This document shows positions 1-7,242 of a stretch of DNA of 57,193 nucleotides, in pieces. The stretch covers positions 1 through 57,193 of the forward strand of contig JBFYLO010000001.1 in NCBI GenBank assembly GCA_041305385.1, read 5' to 3'. This DNA is from JAKAKT01 sp041305385 (GTDB lineage Archaea; Micrarchaeota; Micrarchaeia; Burarchaeales; JAKAKT01). Position 1 is the first letter of the stretch. Every line of letters begins with the position of its first letter. A program made the position numbers and the translations under genes. Below the pieces are notes generated by a model. The model ran no database searches, had not been told where the DNA came from, and saw only the letters and a list, made by a program, of their open reading frames with translations.

Positions 1-216
1 CGTCCTGATTCTCCAGTAAGGAGCTAAGGAAGGATTCCTCTAATTTTAAAATCGTATCCCCCAAGTTCTTTTCCCTCTCTTCGTTACTTTTACATCCCAA
101 ATGCTATTGACTTTGCGATTCTCGTTTATCGCCAACAGCCAACGGCTAACTATTTGTGCCTCTGGGCGTAGATGTTTCGCACACTAACCATTGACAGGCA
201 CTGTTATTGGGATTCT
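1..216. other. AT-rich intergenic end of window
   Basis: No coding region, tRNA or convincing hairpin is visible here. It lies downstream of the stop of the minus-strand gene that follows. A short imperfect inverted repeat (AGGAAGGATTCCT) near position 30 could be part of a terminator, but no clear T-run follows it on the minus strand. Confidence 0.4.
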
Positions 217-1809
217 CTAACGTCCATATATCTTGCACACCTTACGCCATCCACTCGTTTTTATTTTTTTTACAATGGCGTCTGGGTCGTTCACAAAATC
301 ATTCGCAGCTGGACCAAAAAGCACAGGCATCAATTGAAAAACGTCATAGAACCTCTCTCCTTCGAATTCCGAAAAGATTTTTGCAAAGGATTCTGCAAAG
401 AGTGTTGTGTTCTGTTCAAAAAAAGCCGTCATTTTACCACGTTTGTCCTCCCCCAGTTGTTCAAGCACATACGCAGTGTTTTTACCCAATTTTTTTGTAA
501 GAAGAACTACTGAATCCGGGTTTTTCACAAACAGAGCAATCACGTTCTCGTTAGTCAAAACCTCAAATGCGCGACTGTTGCCTGAAGCTTTGGCTAGTTC
601 TATGAATGGCGTTTGGTCTTTAGCAAAGAGCGTTGCTAATTTATCATCAGCTAGGTCACAGAATGCCAAACCCACATCGTGTAGACTCGTCATTGCATTT
701 GCTATTTCTGAAAAAGAGTCTATGACCCGCTTAGGATTTTGTAAAAAAAGAACTGTCATTTCTTTATTGGAAATTGCACGGAATACACCATTAATGCTTC
801 GAAGCGCCGATAGATAGTTAGTATCATGCAACTGTAACCCCATGTCAGCCGAATCCTCATCCCACCCTATACCCCAAGCTATTGGTTTATCGAAACTTAA
901 AATTCGAATAGTTTCTCCCAGTTCTAGAAGATGCTTTTTTGCTTTGGCAGAAACCCTTACTCCACTATCGACTGTCTCCTTCATATGGCGCAAAGTTCGA
1001 TCAACCGCTTCAAAAATAACGTAAGTTAGAACTCGATTCATCAAGTCTTTCAGGGCTAAAGAGTTAGCCAGTTCCTCTTTTATCAACGGATGGATGTTGC
1101 ATTCGATTTGAACTAGCAGTTCTCCAATAACTCTTTCAATGTATTGACTCCTAAGGCGATTAAAAATTCCTTCAAACTGCATACGATATGGTTTGAGAAT
1201 ACCCTCTTCTATACGCCGAATATCAAATCCCTTAACATTTTTCCTAATCTCTCGCCCCATTCCATCCAATATTCTTTCAGCAGACTTTACGTCAAAATAT
1301 GGCCTCCATCTCCCCCCAAGTTCCAGAATTCCGTTCAACCTTTCCTTAAAAGTTTCCACAATGTTTCTTATCTCATCCGGAACCCTCGCGAACAGTGCAT
1401 AAGCATCCTTTGCGGGGTCCAGCCCTAACTTCTCAAAAACAGCCCTCGCTTCCCGCTTCTTAACCCCCTGAATCGCCCCAGGCTCTTTGTCAATGAAAAT
1501 CTCGTCGCTTCCAATAAAGCGAGTACCCGGAGAGCATAAAAGAAATGGAACAACATTTTCCGTATCAATCACAGGGGCTCCGTTCTCCCTCTTTAACGTT
1601 TTGTCTGGTTCTAGTTTCCACTTACCAAACATTCCCTTTCCACTGCGGACCGGCAGAGCGTAGACTCTTTCGCCTGAATCCAGTCCAGTCTTTATGTTTC
1701 TGCATTTGGTGTTAAAGAAAACGTCTGTAATATCGACGTGCTTTTCGCCCACCTTCGCGTTTGAGTATTTTTGCCTGAAATCCTCAAGGGCAAAGGCTAT
1801 CCTAGACAT
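217..1809 (-). CDS. Hypothetical protein, 530 aa, no recognised family
   Basis: Long uninterrupted reading frame with an ATG start at 1809; the family is not recognised. The sequence is soluble-looking with no signal peptide or membrane segment. The N-terminal 120 residues contain a short basic/glycine stretch and a PFLLCSPGTRF segment. The middle (about 140-330) is rich in charged helices. The C-terminal 200 residues read like repeated short alpha-helical units, with variants of 'LF.KNPD.V..L.KK' recurring (VLFLQNPKRVID, ALFVKNPDSVVLL), which suggests a helical-repeat scaffold. It stands 43 bases downstream of the pentein-family gene and may be co-transcribed with it. Base composition is slightly more AT-rich than the neighbours. 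Function unknown. Confidence 0.75.
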   Translation of the reverse strand: MSRIAFALEDFRQKYSNAKVGEKHVDITDVFFNTKCRNIKTGLDSGERVYALPVRSGKGMFGKWKLEPDKTLKRENGAPVIDTENVVPFLLCSPGTRFIGSDEIFIDKEPGAIQGVKKREARAVFEKLGLDPAKDAYALFARVPDEIRNIVETFKERLNGILELGGRWRPYFDVKSAERILDGMGREIRKNVKGFDIRRIEEGILKPYRMQFEGIFNRLRSQYIERVIGELLVQIECNIHPLIKEELANSLALKDLMNRVLTYVIFEAVDRTLRHMKETVDSGVRVSAKAKKHLLELGETIRILSFDKPIAWGIGWDEDSADMGLQLHDTNYLSALRSINGVFRAISNKEMTVLFLQNPKRVIDSFSEIANAMTSLHDVGLAFCDLADDKLATLFAKDQTPFIELAKASGNSRAFEVLTNENVIALFVKNPDSVVLLTKKLGKNTAYVLEQLGEDKRGKMTAFFEQNTTLFAESFAKIFSEFEGERFYDVFQLMPVLFGPAANDFVNDPDAIVKKIKTSGWRKVCKIYGR

Positions 1810-1851
1810 AGGGACTAATATATGGTAAAACGGCTATAAAAAGCCACAACA

Positions 1852-2757
1852 TCACTCCCTCTCTAGGGGCATCACCGAACATCGGGCGTACCCCTCTCCC
1901 TTCACGATCTCGTCCAATCTCACGGGCACGACGTTCTGTCCAATTCCCTTCAGGAACGAGATGACTTGGGTGCAATTAGGATTAACTATCCTGGTTTTAG
2001 GGTCCAGTGCAAGCGTGTTCGCCCCGAGCTTGCAGCACTCGTCCTGGCCTATCTCGAAGAGTCTTCCGTAGATGGAAACGAGAAACTCCAGGTCCCGTTT
2101 ATCCTCGAAACCGTTGGGGTAGACCAGTCCTGCACCTCCGGCATGGTTACTTTTAACCTCTATCGGGCTAAAGATGCAGTCTAAGTGCAGTATGTCCGAG
2201 TTGAGCCTTATCGCTTTCACTTCGAACTCGGTTCCGACTATCTCCTGAAGCCATTTGATTGCATCATCGTTGGTTCTGCGTCCAACCCCCACGAGCATCA
2301 GGTTTTTACTGCCTTCCAGTATCACATTCCCGCCCTCGAGTTCAGCTTCCTTCGGAGGTTTTATGCCGCCTTCCACTGTTTTCTCCTCAGCCTGCCGGGG
2401 GAGCGCAACCAGATTCGCTTGGATCAGCTTATCGCCTATGGTGATGCCTATGTCTCGAGTATATACTCCCTCGGGCTTATCCGCACCCGGGTTAATCAGC
2501 ACTACGTCCACGTTCGCTTTCCTTAATTCCATTATGAGTTTGGTGTGCTCGATCACAGCTACGTATCTGTCTGGCTTGTTGTTGTGATTTTCAGCTTCGC
2601 GTATGTTGATGGGCGTTCCCCAGTCGAGATAGGTTGGAAGGGAAACCACGGCTGTCCGCAGTTTCCCATTCTCGCTTTTGCAGCTTATTCGATAGTCGGT
2701 AGCTCTCACGACGTCTACGAGCTTAATTCCTTGGAATTTTTGCAAGCCCGAAAGCAT
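1852..2757 (-). CDS. Pentein-fold amidinotransferase / arginine deiminase-like protein
   Basis: Guanidino-group-modifying superfamily (arginine deiminase, dimethylarginine dimethylaminohydrolase, amidinotransferase). The signatures appear in the expected order: YTRD (Asp), LEGGN, HLD (His) and near the C-terminus YARCSVMPLER, which carries the catalytic Cys about 8 residues before the end. These enzymes act on the guanidinium of arginine or a derivative through a Cys thiouronium intermediate, in the cytoplasm. I chose the ATG at 2757 (301 aa). An in-frame TTG at 2835 would add 26 residues and is a real alternative. The substrate cannot be read from sequence; arginine deiminase, agmatine deiminase-like and arginine:X amidinotransferase are all possible. 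No ornithine carbamoyltransferase or carbamate kinase gene is nearby, so an arginine fermentation operon is not supported. Confidence 0.85.
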   Translation of the reverse strand: MLSGLQKFQGIKLVDVVRATDYRISCKSENGKLRTAVVSLPTYLDWGTPINIREAENHNNKPDRYVAVIEHTKLIMELRKANVDVVLINPGADKPEGVYTRDIGITIGDKLIQANLVALPRQAEEKTVEGGIKPPKEAELEGGNVILEGSKNLMLVGVGRRTNDDAIKWLQEIVGTEFEVKAIRLNSDILHLDCIFSPIEVKSNHAGGAGLVYPNGFEDKRDLEFLVSIYGRLFEIGQDECCKLGANTLALDPKTRIVNPNCTQVISFLKGIGQNVVPVRLDEIVKGEGYARCSVMPLERE

Positions 2758-2835
2758 GCAGTTCGTCTTTTTTATGGCCTTTGAATCGAGCGGTCTGAAA
2801 CCGGATTGTGCTGACAACGTCACTGGATTTGTCAA

Positions 2836-3128
2836 ACCCTCCCCTCCATTTTTCGGCTTCGGTCATGGCTTCCGCTAGCAAAAGAGCCCGCTTTCGCTCA
2901 CCAAACCGCAGAGCTCCCGCTGACCAAACTTCCGCTAGCAACAATCCAGCGTTTCCACTGGCCTTGCGTAGCCTGCCCGAAAACCGTTTTTTCTGGGCCA
3001 AAGGCCGGCGCATGCGCCTGGCTCAAAACCTATTTTGGCCCTGTCCTTCCATTTGCACTTTCTTTTTATTATAACCTGCGGCATTTTTTTTGGTCAAAAC
3101 AATAGTTTTTTAAGTTAAAATAACCATA
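2836..3128. other. Divergent intergenic region with repeated leader sequence
   Basis: Lies between the minus-strand pentein gene and the plus-strand Lrp-type regulator. On the minus strand a TATA-like GTTATAATAAAAAG (3066-3079) precedes a long leader in which TTGCTAGCGGAAG occurs twice (around 2872-2884 and 2930-2942), alternating with TTTGGT(C/G)AGCG units. On the plus strand, T/A-rich sequence around 3105-3118 is the likely regulator promoter. A 96-codon frame crosses the leader on the minus strand (3013 to 2723) but runs out of frame into the enzyme gene. I do not count it as a gene. Confidence 0.45.
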
Positions 3129-4136
3129 ATGAATAATATGCCAAAGAACGACAACTTCTCCTCCGTCGGAGTAGATAAATGGGATAGGAGGATAATGTAC
3201 GCGCTGGACTGCAATTCCAGACAATCGAATTCAAAGATAGCGAAGAAGCTGAAAATCGGGAAGAACTTTGTTAATTACCGCATCAGGCGCCTTGAGGAGC
3301 GTGGGATAATCAGGGGGTACTTCACTGTGATCGACGGATACAAACTCGGTAACATCGCGATCAGGGCCTACCTGAAGTGGGGTTTCGTGAGCCCTGAAAA
3401 GGAGAGGGAAATCGTGGACTTCATAATTGACAACTCGAACGTTTGGTGGGTCGGGACGATAAGCGGCGAGTGGTCACTCGCGATGGTCGTCTGGGTCTCG
3501 CACTTTTCGGAATTCGAGAAGTTCTGGTTCGAGCTCATGGACAAATACCAGAGATACATCCACAGGCGCGTCGTCGCGATCTACTCCAAAATGTGGGACT
3601 GCTCGTATGCGTTTCTCTCCCCGGAAAATGTGGAGGACCGGCCTTACCAGGTCATAGGGAGCGCCGACGCGGTGAAGCTGTCAAAAAAGGAGCTTCTGCT
3701 CCTGGATGTTCTTGCTGAGAGCGCAAGGATCCCTACGATCGAACTGGCAAAGAAGACGGGGCTTTCGGAATCGGGGGTGAAAGGGGTTCTCAAACGCCTC
3801 ACGTCATTGGGCGTCATCAGGGGATTCGGAACCATATTCGACACGGAAATGCTGGGATACACATATTACAAGTTCTACTTTTACCTGAAGGGCGTTGGGA
3901 ACTACGAACAGATGCTGCAGTTCGCTCTCTCGCATCCCAACACCATATACGTAAACAAGACGATCGCGTTTGCGGATTTTGAGGTTGACGTAATGTGCAG
4001 ATCGACTTCCGAGGTGCGCGCGTTCTTGGAGGCGTTTGGTAAGAGATTCGGCGAAAGCATAAACGACTACGGCATGTTTATTTATGAGAAGAATCAGAAG
4101 AAAAAATACTTCAGCTTGGCGAGACCCGGAAGATGA
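3129..4136 (+). CDS. Lrp/AsnC-family transcriptional regulator with two HTH domains
   Basis: Archaeal feast/famine-type regulator of double size (335 aa; the usual family length is about 150). Each half has an N-terminal winged HTH of AsnC type: residues about 16-70 (ALDCNSRQSNSKIAKKLKIG, then NYRIRRLEERGIIRGY) and about 185-240 (LLDVLAESARIPTIELAKK, then VKRLTSLGVIRGF-like). Ligand-sensing-like beta/alpha regions follow each HTH. Such tandem proteins bind DNA and probably respond to an amino acid or metabolite. The start ATG at 3129 has only a weak ribosome site, and a T/A-rich box lies 15-25 bases upstream, so it may be leaderless. It is divergent from the pentein enzyme, a possible target. 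Confident in family, not in regulon. Confidence 0.85.
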   Translation: MNNMPKNDNFSSVGVDKWDRRIMYALDCNSRQSNSKIAKKLKIGKNFVNYRIRRLEERGIIRGYFTVIDGYKLGNIAIRAYLKWGFVSPEKEREIVDFIIDNSNVWWVGTISGEWSLAMVVWVSHFSEFEKFWFELMDKYQRYIHRRVVAIYSKMWDCSYAFLSPENVEDRPYQVIGSADAVKLSKKELLLLDVLAESARIPTIELAKKTGLSESGVKGVLKRLTSLGVIRGFGTIFDTEMLGYTYYKFYFYLKGVGNYEQMLQFALSHPNTIYVNKTIAFADFEVDVMCRSTSEVRAFLEAFGKRFGESINDYGMFIYEKNQKKKYFSLARPGR

Positions 4137-4174
4137 TAGGACTACGCCAACTTGCATGTTGCGCGCTGGATTTC

Positions 4175-5083
4175 TCAGAGATTATGAAGGGATTTAGCAG
4201 TCGGCTGACCGTTCTCCCCGAGGCATCCTGCCCCTGCTGACTTTATCTTCGCCGAAACCATCAAAATAGCCCCGAAGATGAGGCCGCTCCCGAAGAGTTG
4301 AATCAGCGAGAACTGCTCCCCGATTATGATGTAGGAGAATACGGCTGCAAAAACCGGCTCTATGGACATTATCACTCCTGTCCGAACCTGCGAAATCCTC
4401 TTCTGCGCCCAGGGCATAATCAGGTAGGAGAGGAGAGTCGGGAAGAGGGCGAGAAAAAGGATTGCGGGAAAAGATTCGGAGCCAACCCTGGGGCCAGAAA
4501 AAACCGCGAGCGGAATCGCGAGAACCGCGACTGCCCCGAGCTGGACAGCCGTTAGTTTGAGGAAATCCCTTTTCTTAACGAACTCGCCGGTGAACAGTAT
4601 GTGAAGCCCGAAGAACACCGCGCAGGCGAGGGTGAGCAGGTCCCCGGGGTTGAAAGCAAAGTCGGGTTTGTAGGTTAGCAATGCGAGCCCCGCAAAGGCA
4701 ACCAGCGCTGCAGCCCAATCCCGGACCCGTATCCTTTTCCCGAGAAAAGTCATGAGGATGGGAACGAATACAACACAAAGGCCTGTGATGAACGCGCTTT
4801 TCGAAGGCGTGGTGTAGTTGAGGCCGATTGTCTGGGTGGAAAATCCGAGGAACAGGAGAACCCCTAGGGAAAAACCATCGCGAATGGTTTCCCGGTCAAA
4901 TTTTTCCTTTTTTAAGAGAAAAAACCCGAACAGGATTGCCGACGCGATGGCGAACCGGACTGCGACAAGGCTCAGGGCATCGGTTGAGACGAGAGTCTCT
5001 TTCACTAAAACAAATGTAGTTCCCCAAAGGAGGACTGCAAAAAGAAGGGCTAAGGAGGGAACAGATTCACTCGAAGCGCTCAT
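4175..5083 (-). CDS. EamA/DMT-family transporter
   Basis: Multi-spanning membrane protein, 302 aa, with about ten predicted helices in two halves, each an EamA domain. The first half begins LALLFAVLLWGTTFVLVKE (the family's typical W-G-xx-F start) and the second begins near LTLACAVFFGLHILFTGE. C-terminal motifs such as IMSIEPVFAAVFSYIIIGE are diagnostic. DMT transporters export amino acids, nucleotides or other metabolites; the substrate here is unknown. It starts 8 bases downstream of the RelE-like gene and converges with the Lrp-type regulator, whose target it could be, though this is only positional. Confidence 0.88.
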   Translation of the reverse strand: MSASSESVPSLALLFAVLLWGTTFVLVKETLVSTDALSLVAVRFAIASAILFGFFLLKKEKFDRETIRDGFSLGVLLFLGFSTQTIGLNYTTPSKSAFITGLCVVFVPILMTFLGKRIRVRDWAAALVAFAGLALLTYKPDFAFNPGDLLTLACAVFFGLHILFTGEFVKKRDFLKLTAVQLGAVAVLAIPLAVFSGPRVGSESFPAILFLALFPTLLSYLIMPWAQKRISQVRTGVIMSIEPVFAAVFSYIIIGEQFSLIQLFGSGLIFGAILMVSAKIKSAGAGCLGENGQPTAKSLHNL

Positions 5084-5091
5084 TTCCTCAC

Positions 5092-5490
5092 CTATCTCTT
5101 CCTGTAGCCGAATGTTTTGTCATACTTCTCATGGTCGATTATGTCGAGAACATCCAGCCATATGGAGATGACCTCGATGCTTGTCCCCTCTCTTTGCGGC
5201 TGCTTGAGAGTGTAAATCATCCGCCAGTAGCCTGAGAGATCGATTTTCCAAAGATTCGTGACCTCGTATTCGTCGAGATATTTTCGCGGAATGAGTCTCT
5301 TCGGTATTTGAACTCCGTAATCGTAATGGGCCTTAAGGACAATTATCTTCGACTCGATTGACTTAAAAAGTGTCTGATGGAAAGAACTTTCGATGCCTTT
5401 CTCGCGCTCCTTTTTCACGGTTTCCCGAAGCTCCAGGTATTCTTCCTTGGCCTCGCCGAGCAGTTTGACGCTTACGCGCTTTTCCGCCAT
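5092..5490 (-). CDS. RelE/ParE-like toxin-fold protein (putative)
   Basis: About 132 aa, compact and basic. The central segment TNLWKIDLSGYWRMIYTL matches the RelE/ParE core strand pattern, where the chain bends back as 'W.i.l.g.WRmiY'; the C-terminus ends in ...DHEKYDKTFGYRKR, which resembles the Y-K-R end of such toxins. RelE toxins cleave mRNA on the ribosome and ParE toxins poison gyrase; which applies cannot be told. A GTG at 5496 would overlap the upstream stop by four bases, while the ATG at 5490 starts two bases after it. The upstream partner is a winged-helix protein, the arrangement of an antitoxin-toxin operon. An alternative is a non-toxic RelE-fold housekeeping protein. Confidence 0.65.
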   Translation of the reverse strand: MAEKRVSVKLLGEAKEEYLELRETVKKEREKGIESSFHQTLFKSIESKIIVLKAHYDYGVQIPKRLIPRKYLDEYEVTNLWKIDLSGYWRMIYTLKQPQREGTSIEVISIWLDVLDIIDHEKYDKTFGYRKR

Positions 5491-5492
5491 AT

Positions 5493-5765
5493 TCACACGT
5501 CCAGTCCGTCTTCCTCGGCTTTAGCCAATTTTCGGCTAGGGTTGAAGGTCCAGACGAATCCGTTTCTCGTCTCGAGGACCATCCCTCTTTTCTCTAGGTA
5601 GTCAAGCGTGACATTGAGTGTGGACCTCATAACTTTTGTAGGAAGCTTGCCAAGAATCTTATTCCGGCTGATGGCGACGTCAGAATTTTTTATAGCTTCC
5701 TCTATTGCCATGACTGTTTTGAGAGTAGGGTAATGGACCACTTCGGTCTTGGTTCCTCGGTTCAT
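5493..5765 (-). CDS. Winged-helix protein, putative antitoxin of the RelE-like pair
   Basis: About 90 aa, almost entirely one winged-helix domain: helices at TLKTVMAIEEAIKNS and SRNKILGKLPTKVMRSTLNVTLDYL, then a wing at KRGMVLETRNGFVWTF. A short charged tail (RKLAKAEEDGLDV) could wrap a toxin. The ATG at 5765 is preferred; a GTG at 5774 is in frame. A TATA-like stretch lies around 5795-5808. It abuts the RelE-like gene, as antitoxin genes do, and would be expected to repress its own promoter. The pairing is inferred from order and fold only. Confidence 0.6.
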   Translation of the reverse strand: MNRGTKTEVVHYPTLKTVMAIEEAIKNSDVAISRNKILGKLPTKVMRSTLNVTLDYLEKRGMVLETRNGFVWTFNPSRKLAKAEEDGLDV

Positions 5766-5837
5766 GCTGACCACGCATAAGTTTATACCCTAATAAGTAT
5801 ATAACTCTATCGTTCTCGCAACTCAAAAACAACGCGA

Positions 5838-6125
5838 TTACTTCTTTTCATCCTCCTCCGCCTCGAGCTCAAAAACAGTGAATATCTTGACCATGCCGAG
5901 CTTCTCCATGTCGCCAATCATCTCCATCATCCTGCCCTCGTCCATGCCAGTTGATGTGAGAATTTCCGCAAGCGTCCTCTGGCCGTCTATCTTCATGTAG
6001 AGCGCCATCCCTTCCTTGCCGAACTTCTCGTAGAGCGTCTGCTCCTCCTTGAAGCGGTGAACAGCGTCTACGTTGATTTTTTTCGGGATGAGCCCGATTA
6101 GGTCTTCCTCTGCCAATTGAATCAC
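5838..6125 (-). CDS. Small acidic winged-helix-like protein
   Basis: 95 aa with a very acidic C-terminus (ELEAEEDEKK). The middle (IDGQRTLAEILTSTGMDEGRMMEMIGDMEKLGMVKI) looks like a compact helix-turn-helix of the kind found in PqqD-like or DUF-type winged-helix proteins. The start is a GTG at 6125. No ribosome site precedes it, but a TATA-like box lies about 25-40 bases upstream, which fits leaderless expression. It is divergent from the exported protein gene at 6193, sharing a short AT-rich promoter region. Role unknown. Confidence 0.6.
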   Translation of the reverse strand: MIQLAEEDLIGLIPKKINVDAVHRFKEEQTLYEKFGKEGMALYMKIDGQRTLAEILTSTGMDEGRMMEMIGDMEKLGMVKIFTVFELEAEEDEKK

Positions 6126-6149
6126 TGAGTGAGATGCTTATTGCTCGGA

Positions 6150-6168
6150 TACTATATATAATTATATT
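6150..6168. promoter_or_regulatory. Shared TATA-rich divergent promoter
   Basis: The stretch ACTATATATAATTATATT lies between two divergent genes and can be read as a TATA box in both directions. It is about 27 bases from the plus-strand ATG at 6193 and about 30 from the minus-strand GTG at 6125. Confidence 0.55.
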
Positions 6169-6192
6169 CTTGCTCGGTTAAAATAGACTAGC

Positions 6193-7119
6193 ATGGAAAT
6201 GGGAACGCCAGTTCAAAGGGAAAAGCCGAAAAGCGCTTTTCCGAGAATGGTTTTCACCTCGCTCCTGATAGCGTCAATGAACTTTTTGCCCATCGCCGAG
6301 CCAATTCTTCAACCACCCCGAGTTTCAGAGGCGAAGGCGCAAACAGCTCCTGATTCCGCCAAAACCGCCAGGATATACGACTCGCTCCTCACCATCGAAC
6401 GAGAAGTGTTTCTGAGAATGCTGGACAGAAACAAATCCTACGTAGTAGACTTTGCAAAAAAAGACAAAAAACTCGCTCCCCGCGTGAAGTCCCTCCCCCA
6501 GATGCTTTCAGACAGACTCAGCAAGCTAGAGCACATGAACCCAGCCCCCGAGTTGCTGAAAGCGTTAACCAACGGTTTTGAAGTCACTATCTGGACATCC
6601 CCAACAGCCGAGGAACTCAAACAGCTTGAGAGGCACCAGCTCGTGAAAATATACTATCTCATGGAAGCGCTTTCCGACTCAACAACAAGAAAACAAATGG
6701 GCCGAAACCTCGAGGCAGACAGGTATGACCAAACCGGGGAATGGGGGGGCATGAGCCACCTGAGCAAAAGCGGCGTTTGGTTTGACTTTGTACCTAGCAA
6801 CCCGTTGGTAAGTATCGTGAGTCCGAGTGAGAAACTCGAACTCGAACTGGAAGCCGCCATCAACCCAAGACAGTTCGATAACAGCTATTACTCCGAGCCA
6901 AACATCCCACGCGACATGCTTTTTCCGTTCCACTTCCACGCCCAAACTGTCAACGATACTGGGGCCACTTTCCCATCTTACGCTGACTTTCGCTGCGGGG
7001 AGGGCATAATGCTCTCCCTTGTCGATTTGGGCAAATTCAACGTCGACGTTGTGCTCTGGATAAAAAATGGGGATAAGTGGAGATGGATTGACCTCGACCT
7101 CGGGGTTTACACTTACTAA
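6193..7119 (+). CDS. Hypothetical exported or membrane-anchored protein, 308 aa
   Basis: Not recognised. A basic N-terminus is followed by a hydrophobic segment at about 19-38 (MVFTSLLIASMNFLPIAEPI), consistent with a signal peptide or anchor. After it comes a helical region (about 50-150, many Lys/Leu) and a C-terminal half rich in aromatic residues (YYSEPNIPRDMLFPFHFHAQ, CGEGIMLSLVDLGKFNVDVV, KNGDKWRWIDLDLG) that looks like a beta-rich extracytoplasmic domain. Its ATG is preceded by the shared TATA region. A hairpin with a T-run follows the stop. It is separated from the secretion locus by its own terminator and promoter, so membership there is not implied. Confidence 0.7.
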   Translation: MEMGTPVQREKPKSAFPRMVFTSLLIASMNFLPIAEPILQPPRVSEAKAQTAPDSAKTARIYDSLLTIEREVFLRMLDRNKSYVVDFAKKDKKLAPRVKSLPQMLSDRLSKLEHMNPAPELLKALTNGFEVTIWTSPTAEELKQLERHQLVKIYYLMEALSDSTTRKQMGRNLEADRYDQTGEWGGMSHLSKSGVWFDFVPSNPLVSIVSPSEKLELELEAAINPRQFDNSYYSEPNIPRDMLFPFHFHAQTVNDTGATFPSYADFRCGEGIMLSLVDLGKFNVDVVLWIKNGDKWRWIDLDLGVYTY

Positions 7120-7138
7120 CCAACGAATAAAAGCCGAA

Positions 7139-7186
7139 ACCCGAGTTTGCCCCCCGAGGGGCTTGGGTCTCGTTTATTTGTTTTTT
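7139..7186 (+). terminator. Hairpin plus T-run after the 308-aa gene
   Basis: A GCCCC/GGGGC stem (7149-7153 with 7158-7162, loop CCGA) with weaker outer pairing ACCC/GGGT, followed by a T-rich stretch to about 7186. It separates the upstream gene from the locus that follows. Confidence 0.55.
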
Positions 7187-7205
7187 CCCGCTTGTTTTCT
7201 CGACC

Positions 7206-7218
7206 ATATATTTATATT
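7206..7218 (+). promoter_or_regulatory. TATA-like box for the secretion-like locus
   Basis: CATATATTTATAT stands about 30 bases upstream of the ATG at 7243, which also has a GGAG ribosome site at 7235-7238. This is the likely main promoter of the plus-strand gene series that follows. Confidence 0.5.
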
Positions 7219-7242
7219 ACTCTCAAGCCAATCAGGAGTTAT

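Noticed and set aside
2723..3013. 96-codon minus-strand frame in the leader of the pentein gene
   Set aside because: Runs out of frame into the enzyme gene and consists largely of the repeated leader motifs. A short leader peptide cannot be excluded, but nothing supports it.
7147..7242. Upstream extension of the first coiled-coil gene
   Set aside because: The extension crosses the terminator hairpin and the TATA-like box; GGAG and ATG at 7243 are the better start.
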